Shown: one piece after another, positions 8,354 through 19,736 of the stretch
How the letters are laid out: each line of letters begins with the position of its first letter
Position numbering within the stretch: position 1 is the first letter of the stretch
DNA from: Procambarus clarkii
Lineage: Eukaryota > Arthropoda > Malacostraca > Decapoda > Cambaridae
Reading direction: 5' to 3'
Assembly: GCF_040958095.1 (NCBI RefSeq)
Contig: NC_091165.1
Location: forward strand, 30,198,592 to 30,262,591
Length of the DNA: 64,000 bases
Position numbers and translations under genes: made by a program
The notes under the pieces: generated by a model
Database searches by the model: none
What the model was told of the DNA's origin: nothing
The model's input: the letters and a program-made list of their open reading frames with translations, nothing else

Positions 8354-11300
8354 GCTCCACAGTCTTCCCCCTGGTACTACACTGCTCCACAGTCTTCCCC
8401 CGGTACCACACTGCTCCACAGTCTTCCCCTGGTACTACACTGCTCCACAGTCTTCCCCCGGTACTACACTGCTCCACAGTCTTCCCCCGGTACCACACTG
8501 CTCCACAGTCTTCCCCCGGGTACCACACTGCTCCACAGTCTTCCCCCGGTACCACACTGCTCCACAGTCTTCCCCCGGTACTACACTGCTCCACAGTCTT
8601 CCCCCGGGACCACACTGCTCCACAGTCTTCCCCCGGTACCACACTGCTCCACAGTCTCCCCCGGTACAACACTGCTCCACAGTCTTCCCCCGGGTACCAC
8701 ACTGCTCCACAGTCTTCCCCGGTACCACACTGCTCCACAGTCTCCCCCGGTACAACACTGCTCCACTGTCTTCCCCCGGTACCACACTGCTCCACAGTCT
8801 TCCCCGGTACCACACTGCTCCACAGTCTCCCCCGGTACCACACTGCTCCACAGTCTTCCCCCGGTACACACTGCTCCACAGTCTTCCCCGGGTACCACAC
8901 TGCTCCACAGTCTTCCCCCGGGTACCACACTGCTCCACAGTCTTCCCCCGGTACCACACTGCTCCACAGTCTTCCCCGGGTACCACACTGCTCCACAGTC
9001 TTCCCCCGGGTACCACACTGCTCCACAGTCTTCCCCCGGGTACCACACTGCTCCACAGTCTTCCCCCGGGTACCAACTGCTCCACAGTCTTCCCCCGGTA
9101 CCACACTGCTCCACAGTCTTCCCCCGGGTACCACACTGCTCCACAGTCTTCCCCCGGGTACCACACTGCTCCACAGTCTTCCCCCGGTACACACTGCTCC
9201 ACAGTCTTCCCCCGGGTACCACACTGCTCCACAGTCTTCCCCCGGTACCACACTGCTCCACAGTCTTCCCCCGGGTACCACACTGCTCCACAGTCTTCCC
9301 CCGGTACCACACTGCTCCACAGTCTTCCCCCGGTACTACACTGCTCACAGTCTTCCCCCTGGTACTACACTGCTCCACAGTCTTCCCCGGTACCACACTG
9401 CTCCACAGTCTTCCCCCTGGTACTACACTGCTCCACAGTCTTCCCCCCGGTACTACACTGCTCCACAGTCTTCCCCCCGGTACTACACTGCTCCACAGTC
9501 TTCCCCCGGTACCACACTGCTCCACAGTCTTCCCCCGGGTACCACACTGCTCCACAGTCTTCCCCCGGTACCACACTGCTCCACAGTCTTCCCCCGGTAC
9601 CACACTGCTCCACAGTCTTCCCCCGGTACCACACTGCTCCACAGTCTTCCCCCGGTACCACACTGCTCCACAGTCTTCCCCCGGTACCACACTGCTCCAC
9701 AGTCTTCCCCCGGTACCACACTGCTCCACAGTCTTCCCCCGGTACCAACTGCTCCACAGTCTTCCCCCGTACCACACTGCTCCACAGTCTTCCCCCGGTA
9801 CCACACTGCTCCACAGTCTTCCCCCGGTACCACACTGCTCCACAGTCTTCCCCCTGGTACTACACTGCTCCACAGTCTTCCCCCGGTACCACACTGCTCC
9901 ACAGTCTTCCCCCGGGTACCACACTGCTCCACAGTCTTCCCCCGGTACCACACTGCTCCACAGTCTTCCCCCGGTACCACACTGCTCCACAGTCTTCCCC
10001 CGGGTACCACACTGCTCCACAGTCTTCCCCCGGGTACCACACTGCTCCACAGTCTTCCCCGGTACCACACTGCTCCACAGTCTTCCCCCGGTACCACACT
10101 GCTCCAGTCTTCCCCCGGGTACCACACTGCTCCACAGTCTTCCCCCGTACCACACTGCTCCACAGTCTTCCCCCGGTACCACACTGCTCCACAGTCTTCC
10201 CCCGGTACCACACTGCTCAGTCTTCCCCCGGGTACCACACTGCTCCACAGTCTTCCCCCGGGTACCACACTGCTCCACAGTCTTCCCCGGGTACCACACT
10301 GCTCCACAGTCTTCCCCCGGTACCACACTGCTCCACAGTCTTCCCCCGGTACTCCACTGCTCCACAGTCTTCACCCCGGGTACTACACTGCTCCACAATT
10401 CTTTCCCCTGGTACCTACACTGCTCCACAGTCTTCCCCCGGTACGACACTGCTCCACAGTCCTTCCCCCGGGCACCACACTGCTCCACAGTCTTCCCCCG
10501 GGTACCTACACTGCTCCACAGTCGTCCCCGGGTACCTACACTGCTCCACAGTCTTCCCCCCGGGTAACACCACTGCTTCCACAGTCTTCCCCACGTGGTA
10601 CACCACTGCTCCACAGGTCTTCCCCCTGGTACCTACACTGCTCCACAGTCTTCCCCCCGGTACCACACTGCTCCACAGTCTTCCCCCGGTACCACACTGC
10701 TCCACAGTCTTCCCCCGGGTACCACACTGCTCCACAGTCTTCCCCCGGTACCACACTGCTCCACAGTCTTCCCCCGGGTACCACACTGCTCCACTAGTCC
10801 TTCCCCCGGGTACCACACTGCTCCACAGTCTTCCCCCTGGTACTACACTGCTCCACAGTCTTCCCCCCGGTACCACACTGCTCCACAGTCTTCCCCCGGG
10901 TACCACACTGCTCCACAGTCTTCCCCCGGGTACCACACTGCTCCACAGTCTTCCCCCCGGTACCACACTGCTCCACAGTCTTCCCCCTGGTACTACACTG
11001 CTCCACAGTCTTCCCCCCGGTACTACACTGCTCCACAGTCTTCCCCCGGGTACCACACTGCTCCACATTCTTCCCCGGTACCACACTGTTCCACAGTCTC
11101 CCCCGGTACTACACTGCTCCACAGTCTTCCCCCGGGCACCACACTGCTCCACAGTCTTCCCCCGGTACTACACTGCTCCACAGTCTTCCCCCGGGTACTA
11201 CACTGCTCCACAGTCTTCCCCCGGGTACCACACTGCTCCACAGTCTTCCCCCGGGTACCACACTGCTCCACAGTCTCCCCCGGTACCACACTGCTCCACA

Positions 11301-12222
11301 GTCTTCCCCCTGGTACCACACTGCTCCACAGTCTCCCCCGGTACCACACTGCTCCACAGTCTTCCCCCGGGTACCACACTGCTCCACTGTCTTCCCCCGG
11401 TACTACACTGCTCCACAGTCTTCCCCCGGGTACCACACTGCTCCATAGTCTTCCCCCGGGTACCACACTGCTCCACAGTCTTCCCCCGGTACTACACTGC
11501 TCCACAGTCTTCCCCCGGGTACCACACTGCTCCACAGTCTTCCCCCGGGTACCACACTGCTCCACAGTCTTTCCCCGGGTACCACACTGCTCCACAGTCT
11601 TCCCCCGGTACTACACTGCTCCACAGTCTTCCCCCGGGTACCACACTGCTCCACAGTCTTCCCCCGGGTACCACACTGCTCCACAGTCTTTCCCCGGGTA
11701 CCACACTGCTCCACCGTCTTCCCCCTGGTACTACACTGCTCCACAGTCTTCCCCCGGTACTACACTGCTCCACAATCTTCCCCCGGGTACCACACTGCTC
11801 CACAGTCTTCCCCCGGGTACCACACTGCTCCACATTCTTCCCCCGGTACTACACTGCTCCACAGGTTTCCCACGGTTACCACACTGCTCCACAGTCTTCC
11901 CCCTGGTACTACACTGCTCCACAGTCTTCCCCCGGTACTACACTGCTCCACAGTCTTCCCCCGGGTACCACACTGCTCTACAGTCTTCCCCCGGGTACCA
12001 CACTGCTCCACAGTCTTCCCCCTGGTACTACACTGCTCCACAGTCTTCCCCCGGTACTACACTGCTCCACAGTCTTCCCCCCAGTACAACACTGCTCCAC
12101 AGTCTTTCCCCCGGTACCACACTGCTCCACAGTCTTCCCCCCGGTACCACACTGCTCCACAGTCTTCCCCCCGGTACAACACTGCTCCACAGTCTTCCCC
12201 CGGGTACCACACTGCTCCACAA
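8354..12222. repeat. 29-31-bp satellite array (~130 units)
   Basis: The unit is built on CACTGCTCCACAGTCTTCC followed by a C-run and GGTACCA, with CCCCCGGGTACC (30), CCCCCGGTACC (29) and CCCCTGGTACTAC variants. Variation is concentrated in the C/G run, as expected from slippage or sequencing error. All six frames lack stops, which produces spurious long ORFs. Units near 10370-10630 are the most diverged. No sign of coding constraint. Confidence 0.95.
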
Positions 12223-12652
12223 TCATCAACCCAGCTTATCTACCCAGCAAGCAGGCTAGCAAGCCAGACAACATCCTTGCCACACTGATTACTATACAAT
12301 TTGGCCACTTTAAGTGATTGAAACTCTACTCTCAAAAGATGGGTGATAAATAATTTTTATTGCATGAGAAGATGAAAAACCATCTGTAACATCCTAGGAT
12401 CTAAACAACAAACACATAACAAGCAGATAAAACTCTCCAAGGATGGTTCACACCTGCAACAGACTTAGAAACGGCTCCTGAATTTAATTGCTTCTTTTCA
12501 TCAGTTGTGTTAACCTTGCCAGGAAAATCCCAGAGACTCAGACACACGTTACTCCAAGTGTGACGGACCTCGGCGCCATCTATGATCCAGGTTCCGAACT
12601 AAAGCAGTTGACCCTCCCATTACTACTAGTTTCCCATCTTCTAGTCTGCGTC
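12223..12652. other. Unassigned interval
   Basis: Follows the satellite directly. I see no open frame of note and no repeat shared with the rest of the window. Confidence 0.5.
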
Positions 12653-12786
12653 ACGGGAGACATCTCCCGTCACACACGGTGCAATCGCACCTCCACAGAT
12701 CTCCAGTATCATCTATTGATACTGGTAATGGCTCAAAAGGGCCACCATTAACGGGCTATTCATGCCCGTGCCACCTTATAGGTGGC
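12653..12786 (+). repeat. Serial-hairpin repeat: five hairpins in 134 bp
   Basis: Perfect stems at 12653-12670 (ACGGGAGA/TCTCCCGT), 12678-12691 (GGTGC/GCACC), 12703-12725 (CCAGTATCA/TGATACTGG), 12751-12769 (ACGGGC/GCCCGT) and 12770-12786 (GCCACCT/AGGTGGC). A short ATCTTCATC-type tail follows. Minus-strand copies lie at 720-850 and 5746-5876. Conservation of stems over loops suggests an RNA or single-strand structure, perhaps the recognition tail of a retroposon. Confidence 0.65.
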
Positions 12787-13003
12787 GTAATCTTCATCTT
12801 CATCAATCTTGTACTCTGCTGTGCTGGGAGGTGACGAGCTACCAGCAACTGGTGACGGATATCAGTGAAGCAAGGAGAGTGAAGGAGTACTTTGGTCGAC
12901 CTTGTGACGTGCTAGCCAGTGGGGCTAGTTGAGCGCTGTGGACTTCGCTGGTTGAGCATAATAGCGAGTGCGCTGAGAAGAGCGGGGCGCTTTAAGTAGT
13001 CTC

Positions 13004-13032
13004 CATAACTGCAACTAGCACTTGCAGTTATG
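13004..13032. repeat. Perfect 11-bp hairpin
   Basis: CATAACTGCAA and its complement flank CTAGCAC, just upstream of the decayed LINE RT. Confidence 0.6.
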
Positions 13033-13039
13033 CAGGAGA

Positions 13040-14568
13040 ATCCCTGCAAACAAAATACAAAAAACTATAGAGAGTCATACCTTCCCTGATATCCTTAAAA
13101 CACCAGTAACGCCAGTTCATAAAGGAGGTAACACGGCAGACATAAACAATTACAGACCAATATCAAATCTACCTATATTATCAAAAATATTTGAAAACTT
13201 CTTTGTTTGGCTTCTGCTCCCAAAAGAGTACTAATGATGCAATTATTAGTCTGTTTGATATAATTTACTCAGCCCTTGACACAAATGAGTTCCCGATTGG
13301 ACTCCTCATTGACCTGAGAAAGGCCTTTAATACTGTAAACCATAACTACTACTTAAACTTCAACCACTATGGTATCCAAGGCCTTGCCCTGGACTATATT
13401 CGTTCCTCTCAGTAACAGGCACCAACATGTAGTCATCAATAACATAACCTCCCCCACTCTACCATTGACAGTTGAGGTGTCACAGGGCAATATCTTAGGA
13501 CCTCTCCTATTTCTTATATGCATCAATGATTTGCCAAGTGTTTCTAACATTCTTATACCTATACTCTTTGCTGACGATGCTACCTTCATCTATTCTGACT
13601 CCAACCCACACACACTAAATAATATTGTCAACAGTGAATTTAAAAGTTTCACTCGTGGATGTTAATTAACCAGCAAACTTAAATTAAACATACAAAAGAC
13701 CTTCTACATTTTTTGGTGATAAATCATCAAATCAGATTCAACTTCAGATAGACAATGTTAACATTACCAATAAAAAACAGGGGAAGGTCCTTGGCCTATA
13801 CATAGACAAGAGACTGAAATTCGGCACCCACATGCAACACATTACTAAAAAAAAAGTTAAACGGTTGGTGTACTCTCTATAACCCGATATTATGTTCCCC
13901 CACTCTGTTCTCCCATTTTACTACGCACTAAGCTATCCCTATCTTAATTATGGTATTTGTGCATGGGGTTCAACCTCTGCAAACTACCTCAAGCCTATCA
14001 CCGCCCAGCACAAATCTGCTATCAGAACAATAACAAACTCTGTTTTCAGACAACACACAACTCCCTCTGTTTAAAGCCCTAAACATGCTAAACAAACTCG
14101 CTCGACACATTCTCTTGTGCCAATTACTTGTAAAAAAACCTTTTGCTAAATGCAAATACTGATCTGAAACTCATTCCTTGACAGATGTAATTGAACCGCT
14201 AATCACCACGCCAGAAATAAATATATATTTGATATCCCAAGAGACAAACTGAATCTGTGTAAACTATGCAAATAAAGATGTCTATAGTCTCTGGAACTCG
14301 CTCCCTAACGCATTGAGAAGCTGTCCAACACATGCCTTATTCAAAAGTAAAACCAAAAAGTACCTGAAATCATCCTCATAGTTTCCTACTTAGTGCTTTA
14401 AACTTGCATTGTTCCTTATATGTTCCCCCAATATATGTGCCTAAGCCATACAAATTCAACATTGTAATCACTGCTATCATTTTATATCATGATGGGTTAT
14501 ATTGAATGCATATATACTACAATATACCTACAAATAATCTTCAAATTATGCTACAATGTACCTGTTGA
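13040..14568 (+). pseudogene. Decayed non-LTR retrotransposon RT, split by an insertion
   Basis: Successive frames give PVTPVHKGG and NYRPISNLPILSKIFE, then an RT motif A relative (LLIDLRKAFNTVNH), a motif B relative (NILGPLLFLICINDL), motif C (LFADDATFIY) and a C-terminal NYGICAWGS segment. It is the same LINE group as the minus-strand copy at 62318-64000 (motif order and wording match). At least four frameshifts or stops make it a pseudogene. The 3' UTR is interrupted at 14568 by the half-LINE and resumes at 17128. Confidence 0.85.
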
Positions 14569-14698
14569 GGAGTCGCCGCTCTGCTACCGGAGGGCGCTGA
14601 CGTTCGGCCCGGGCTGTCAGTGTTGACCTGTAACTGCTGCGTGGTGGTCGTCTTGTTGACGGTGTGGTGCGGCCATTGGCCGGGGCCTGGCGGGTGTC

Positions 14699-16105
14699 AT
14701 GGCGTCGACTAGTGGTGGCCGTGTTCGCCGGGTCGACACCGCCCGGCTTGATTTCTCGGCCCCCGTTGACTGGCCCTTGGTGGAGGTTGCCCTTATGGAC
14801 GTCATGCGTGTGGAGTACCAAGATCTCTACGGTGTTGAGAAACTTTCCCCTACCCGGGTGGCGGTGACGTTCTCCTCGGCGCAGGTATATCAGCTGTTTG
14901 TGCGTCGATGGGGTACACGGACGCATGTACTTCCAGGTTCTGCTGTGACGGTGGAGGTCTCCGATCCGTGGGGCCCCCTGACGTATGTGAGCGTTCATGG
15001 TGCGCCGGTGCAGTTTCCTGAGGATGAGCTGTCCGCCGCGTTCCGTCGGTATGGTGAGGTGGTGGGGCAGCGTCATGCCTGTCTGCTTAGTGGGCGCCTG
15101 AAGGGGCTCCGTATGGGTGCCCGTACTTTGCGCATGCGGCTCTCTGGGGCTATTCCCTCTCGGGTGGCTGTGTGTGGGTTTTATGTGCGTGTGTTCTACC
15201 AGGGGCAGACTCGCTCCTGTTTCCGGTGTGGTGAGGTAGGCCATTTCGCTGCAGCTTGCCGTGCCCCTCGCCCGGAGGACCCATCGGTTTTCCATGCGGA
15301 TGATTTTCCACTTCTGCCGGAGGCTGGGGCGCCCCCAGTGGGCCCGGGCTCTGTGGGTGTGCCTCTGGAGGCCTCGTCCCCAGCTGTCCCTACCTCTCCG
15401 TCTGCTGCTGGGTCCTCTACTCTGTCTGTTGACTCTGATGCTCTCGCGGCTCCTGCTTCGGGTGCGCCTCTGCTGGTGGCGGCGGAGGTACATCGCGACC
15501 CGAGTGTCTCCTTGGAATCCAACGTGTGTGGTGTGGTGCCTGCGGGCGACCCGTGTGCAGTGGCCAGTGTGCTTCCCGAGGCCAGGGGCGGTGTTGTTAC
15601 TGTGTCTCCTGACGGCCAGCCTAGCGGTGTTCCTGATGCTGGTGCCGTGGCGCAGCCGCCTGCTGTCGCTTGTGCTGTGCCTCCTGTGGTTGCATTGGGC
15701 TCTTCTGTTCCTCGACGAAAGCGCGCTCCGAGGGATCGGTCGCACAGCAGGGGCCCCCCTGGGAAGAGGATCGAGGCTTCGGGTGGTGTGCCTTTGGCTG
15801 GTGCTCCTCCCTCCGCTTCTCCAGTGGTTCCTCCTCCCCCTTCGGAAGCGGGATCTGGGGATGAGCGGGGCATTGAGCGTGGTGTCGGGCTCGGGGCGGC
15901 GGAGGCAGGGGAAAAACTGTGGATGGTGTCCTCGACGCCTGGGGCGCCTTCTTCGCATGGTGTATCTCCTGTGATTTTGAAGGCGGTTCCTGGCCGGTCG
16001 TCTTCCAGGGTGCGGCAGGGGGTTGAGCCTGGTGGTGTGGATGTGGCTCCCGCTGCGGGTGCGGTTGTGTCCCCTGGGGGACGCGTTGGGTTGGGGGTGT
16101 CCTGA
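14699..16105 (+). CDS. LINE ORF1 protein with CCHC zinc knuckle (468 aa)
   Basis: An intact frame in GC-rich sequence, unlike its AT-rich surroundings. An N-terminal globular part (to about residue 165) is followed by CFRCGEVGHFAAAC (C174-x2-C-x4-H-x4-C187), a canonical zinc knuckle. A long Pro/Ala/Ser/Val-rich, low-complexity tail runs to the stop. It would act as the nucleic-acid-binding ORF1 protein of a non-LTR element, probably of the L1/Tx1 type judged from the ORF2 start that follows. The overlapping minus-strand frame is a GC-driven shadow. Confidence 0.75.
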   Translation: MASTSGGRVRRVDTARLDFSAPVDWPLVEVALMDVMRVEYQDLYGVEKLSPTRVAVTFSSAQVYQLFVRRWGTRTHVLPGSAVTVEVSDPWGPLTYVSVHGAPVQFPEDELSAAFRRYGEVVGQRHACLLSGRLKGLRMGARTLRMRLSGAIPSRVAVCGFYVRVFYQGQTRSCFRCGEVGHFAAACRAPRPEDPSVFHADDFPLLPEAGAPPVGPGSVGVPLEASSPAVPTSPSAAGSSTLSVDSDALAAPASGAPLLVAAEVHRDPSVSLESNVCGVVPAGDPCAVASVLPEARGGVVTVSPDGQPSGVPDAGAVAQPPAVACAVPPVVALGSSVPRRKRAPRDRSHSRGPPGKRIEASGGVPLAGAPPSASPVVPPPPSEAGSGDERGIERGVGLGAAEAGEKLWMVSSTPGAPSSHGVSPVILKAVPGRSSSRVRQGVEPGGVDVAPAAGAVVSPGGRVGLGVS

Positions 16106-16115
16106 GGTTCTCCCG

Positions 16116-16195
16116 ATGGCGCCCTCTGTTGTCTGTGCGTCTTTGCATGTTCGTGGTTTAAATGATCTTGGGGTCCAGTTGGGCCTGTTGGATGG
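16116..16195 (+). pseudogene. LINE ORF2 endonuclease, first codons only
   Basis: ATG at 16116 opens MAPSVVCASLHVRGLNDL, which matches the start of APE-type LINE endonucleases (the ASLNVRGLND kind). After about 26 codons the similarity stops and TG-rich sequence follows, so the rest of the endonuclease and the whole RT are missing. Confidence 0.65.
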
Positions 16196-16451
16196 TGTGT
16201 GTGTGTGTGTGGTTGTTTTGGCTCCTGTGGGTGTGTGTTCGTTTTGGTGTGCTTGTGTGTGGGTGTGGTTTTTATGTTTTCCCTGGCTCCTGCGTGGGCC
16301 TTTTGTTTGCCTTGTATGGGTTTTATGGTTTGTGCATTTTTGTTCTTTATGGTATGTGTGCTTATATGCTCCTATGTCTTTGGAGCGTGCCTCTTCTGTA
16401 TTTTGTGATTTTCTGTGTGGGGGTTGGGGTGCCTGGGTTATGTTTGGTCCT

Positions 16452-16476
16452 CCCCCCCCCCCCCCCCCCCCCCCCT
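16452..16476 (+). repeat. C25 homopolymer
   Basis: 25 consecutive C in the half-LINE 3' region; the length is likely unreliable in the assembly. Confidence 0.9.
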
Positions 16477-17086
16477 TTTCATGTACTACTGTTCCTGTGT
16501 TATGAGTGTTCTTTTTGCCAGCCATGTACTTTGCCTTGGGCTGTTTATGTATTATTTATCTGTTCTTTCTTGATTTGTGTTTTGTGTTCTGCCTTTGTAT
16601 TATGTCTTTTTAATTATGCATGAGGAAACGGAGTAAGAAACAAGAAATGTACTCAGTTATTTCTGTTTGACTTTCCATGTTCTGTATTTCCATGTTTTTT
16701 GTTTAATGTAGTTTTGTAATTTTGCCTCTTAGGGGTTTCGGAGGCCTGTTGTTCTATACTTTTATGCACCTGTGTTTGGGTTGTTGGGCTGGGCTTGTAT
16801 GTGCGTTCTCCTTTTGTCTTTCTGTACTTAAGGTTGTGTGGAAGTGCCTATGTTTTATGTTATTTCTATTGTGTGCTATTAATGTCATGTTCTGTTTTTT
16901 GTGGTAAATACTTTCCCCGTTTCTGGGTTCTTTTTTTTTTTTGTGCCTTGTGTCATGTGTTTTCTTTATTGGTTTTTGTTGGGTATGTTTAGTGTATCCG
17001 TGGTTTACTTCCTTTGTTATATTGTCCTGTGTATGTTCTTAACTTGTTCTTTCGGCGGGTGTCTGTTTTGTACATTGTGTATTCTT

Positions 17087-17127
<41 letters not shown>

Positions 17128-17129
<2 letters not shown>

Positions 17130-17395
17130 TACCTGTTGATAATCCTCAAATGTTACTATAATGGACCTACTAATCTTCTTCTACAGCCACTCTTACACTG
17201 AACCTGTTAACATTTCTCAATTTTGCTAGAAATTACCTACTTAGAATTATCTGTTAGATTAAGGACCTGCCTGAAACGTTATGCGTCTTAGTGGCTTTAC
17301 AAGACTAAAAACTTCAGTGTTATGTACTCTCATAAACCCAATGTACCTTCTTCTATAAATAAATAAATAAATAAATAAATAAACATACCCAATCT
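17128..17395 (+). mobile_element. LINE 3' UTR, continuation after the half-LINE
   Basis: Resumes the 3' UTR that was interrupted at 14568 and ends in (AAAT)n at about 17355-17390. It is homologous to 22560-22780, where the same tail is uninterrupted. Confidence 0.8.
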
Positions 17396-17439
17396 CCCCA
17401 GGCAAGTTGGTAAGTGCAAAACTGATGGTGTAATATGAT

Positions 17440-17580
17440 GGTGTAATATGAAGCCACGTAATAGTGGCTTTAGGCATTGTATGTACTAGCTCTACCTATA
17501 AGTCAACCAATCCTTGTAAAAATTTATTGTATGTATGTACCTTACCTAAATAAAATTGTATTGTATTGTATTGTATTTTT
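17440..17580 (+). mobile_element. LINE 3' tail fragment with (ATTGT)n end
   Basis: Shares TAGTGGCTTTAGGCATTGTA with the minus-strand LINE tail at 62395-62430 and ends in TATTG pentamer repeats. This is a severely 5'-truncated insertion of a related LINE. Confidence 0.6.
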
Positions 17581-17903
17581 TTCCCCATATTTTAAGAAAA
17601 CTAAGTAATGGCGTGTGAAGGACCTCACGACCGAACGAGTGAGGTCACAAGTTTTCTCAGGACCCATGGGGGGGGGAGGTAATCAAACCTTATGAACTAA
17701 TTAGTATGCCGGATGGTAACAATCCTGAATTTTATAAAATGCTTAAACCAATCATATACACATCTCTAAAAAAAACTCATAACTAATATATATAATTCAA
17801 TCCGTGGAAAAGTATAACAGACTCCATGTTGAGTTGGTAACATTTCCTTTATAACATGAGCGTTAATCCGCGGTGGACCACCGCTCTACCGTCACTCTGC
17901 CTT

Positions 17904-18170
17904 CCAGGGGCCAGATTCACGAAGCAGTTACGCAAGTACTTACGAACGTGTACATCTTTCCTCAATCTTTGACGGCTTTGGTTACATTTATTAAACAGTT
18001 TACGAACATGAAAACCTGCCATTCAACTGTTGTTATTGTTATAAACAGCCTCCTGGTGCTTCGGGGCTCATTAACTGTTTAATAATTGTAAACAAAGCCG
18101 CCAAAGATTGAGAAAAGATGTACAGGTTCGTAAGTGCTTGCGTAAGTACTTTCGTGAATCTGGCCCCTGG
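17904..18170. mobile_element. MITE with ~105-bp terminal inverted repeats
   Basis: A 267-bp element beginning CCAGGGGCCAGATTCACGAA with an imperfect inverted copy at the other end (about 85-90% by eye). No internal coding capacity. The termini resemble those of PIF/Harbinger-type MITEs, but I could not identify a clear target-site duplication, so the superfamily is open. Confidence 0.75.
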
Positions 18171-18231
18171 TCCACGGTACCCTCATATACCACTACGAGT
18201 GCCCGCACGCGCGCCCTCACACTCGTCTCAA

Positions 18232-18480
18232 TTTTTTTTTTTTTTTTTTTTTTTTAGATATATACAAGAGTTGTTTCGGGCAGGTCCCTGGAATACGATC
18301 CCCGCCGCGAAGAATCGTTTTTACAACCAAGTACTCATTTTACTGTTGAGTTAAACAGAGGCTACAGTTTAGGATTTGCGCCCAGTAAATCCTCCCCGGC
18401 CAGGATACGAACCCATGACAAAGCGCTCGCGGAACGCCAGGCGAGTGTCTTACCACTACACCACGGAGACTGTAAAGGTG
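18232..18480 (-). mobile_element. tRNA-derived SINE
   Basis: On the minus strand the head has an A-box-like TGGTGTAGTGG (18453-18463) and B box GGTTCGTATCC (18403-18413). A roughly 150-bp body follows, then a poly(A) tail, read as 24 T at 18232-18255 on the plus strand. Spacing of the boxes fits a tRNA-derived RNA polymerase III promoter. It is not a functional tRNA. Confidence 0.75.
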
Positions 18481-18585
18481 CAACACCTCCAGATGACTGG
18501 AGGTGTTGGCCAACTTGGCCGGGTGACTGGTGTAACTATCACCCGCCCGGGTAACCAATTGACGAGTTACCGGTTCTGGAGGGTG

Positions 18586-18903
18586 GGGGGGGGGGGGACT
18601 AACTGAAACATACCTCCCACGATCTTATCAGTTGGGACGGCCAAGCCAGTCCCACTGACCTTCATCCTGGTGTCACGTGTGACTGGACCAGCTAGAACAG
18701 GTGTACAGTCAGACTTGGGAAAGACAAACAAACAACTGGCGGAAGCATGGATATAACTCTGGGGTTTTAAAAATATTGGATTCCCCGGAGCAAGGTGAAG
18801 TGTTCTACCTGAGTCATGCACAATTAGTAAACCCACACCATTGCCTCTACAGGAATTGATGAACTCTACTAATGTGACTAAGAGAGTTAATTAACCTCTA
18901 CTG
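18586..18903. other. Unassigned interval
   Basis: Begins with a G-tract (about 18586-18598). It may be flank or LTR of the integrase remnant to the right, but I see no LTR boundaries. Confidence 0.4.
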
Positions 18904-19150
18904 CACAGCTGGAGATCTTGTTACTATGGGGTGACAAAACTGCACTTGACAACAGCTGAGGGTTGACAGGTCATCCTCTGCATCAGACTCAACACTTGAA
19001 CCATTAGCCACCTCAACTGGCTCAGGAATTACAACTGTTGAAGGCAGATCTAGTTCTTCCCTAGCGTGATATGGTTGTAATTGTTAATGTGAATAGTTCT
19101 TTCAACTTTGTCCTCAAATACACCTTTAAAAACTAAATTAACAGGACGTG
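18903..19150 (-). pseudogene. Ty3/gypsy-like integrase C-terminus remnant
   Basis: The minus strand reads YHAREELDLPSTVVIPEPVE followed by an acidic stretch (VESDAEDDLSTL) and a stop. Just upstream, one frame away, is VERTIHINNY. The order resembles the VHVxxLKPYHARE end of Ty3/gypsy integrases, with one frameshift. Too short to place in a lineage. Confidence 0.45.
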
Positions 19151-19155
19151 GTCTC

Positions 19156-19736
19156 TTAATTACTGAAGAGGGAACCACATTCAAAGTGCCCGCCAAGGAG
19201 ACATTTTACAGTATAGGCAGGGCTGTGCCCTGATTGGTGGACGACGACGGCGCACGGCCTACCCGCGCGGCAGCCCGCGCAGGCCGAGTGGGGCAGATTT
19301 GAACTGCATGTGACCCAACGCGGACGACGCCTGCCCGGCACCACTGGCACTTAGGATATGTGCCCATAGGACCCCTAAGAGGCATTGATTCCCTCTGTCC
19401 TACCCTTCCTGAGGAGCCTAGACTTGCTCCACCTACCCTACCAGCCCTTCCTCTCCCTACGACGACAGTTCCAGGTGAATTACTGTACTATTGTTGTAAC
19501 ACGTGGGTCACCTCTACATTACTCTATAAGGGAGGATGATACTGTAACAGTCAGCTGTAATAAGGGGATGATGTATACTTGTATTAAATGGAAGGGATGG
19601 TTGTATTGTATGAATAGTTATGGGTGTGGGAGCGCGCGGGCACGACAGGTTTAGAGTGGGAGGAGAGTTTGACCTGTCCCTGGATTAGCGAGCGAGTGTG
19701 AGAATAGCAGCGAGTACCAACCCTGTGGACCACGTG
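19156..19736. other. Unassigned interval before the 42-bp array
   Basis: GC-rich patch at 19240-19330 and no convincing coding potential. No homology to other parts of the window noticed. Confidence 0.4.

Larger units (their letters stand above)
14569..17127 (+). mobile_element. Half-LINE: ORF1 kept, ORF2 almost entirely deleted
   Basis: The element starts at GGAGTCGCCG and ends in 37 A (17091-17127). It is flanked by a 13-bp target-site duplication ATGTACCTGTTGA at 14556-14568 and 17127-17139. It carries a complete-looking CCHC ORF1 (14699-16105) and the first roughly 26 codons of an endonuclease ORF2 (from 16116). It then passes straight into T/G-rich 3' UTR-like sequence. The parallel with mammalian HAL1 ('half-L1') elements is an inference from organisation. 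A homologous empty site lies at about 22546-22558. Confidence 0.8.

Noticed and set aside
6386..10567. Very long open frames crossing the N gap (1393 and 1517 codons)
   Set aside because: They join a coding repeat to a non-coding satellite through undetermined bases; the satellite lacks stops in all six frames, so openness there means nothing.
8354..12222. CRISPR-like array
   Set aside because: Units are contiguous without unique spacers and the context is eukaryotic; it is a satellite. The same holds for 59505-62231 and the 42-bp blocks.
14546..16525. 659-codon minus-strand frame opposite the half-LINE ORF1
   Set aside because: Arg/Pro/His/Thr-rich shadow of GC-rich coding sequence; the plus strand has a clear CCHC knuckle and element context.
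18400..18475. tRNA genes at SINE heads (also near 4863-4925, 27121-27188, 51690-51770)
   Set aside because: A and B boxes are present, but acceptor stems and complete cloverleafs are not; bodies and tails show they are SINEs.
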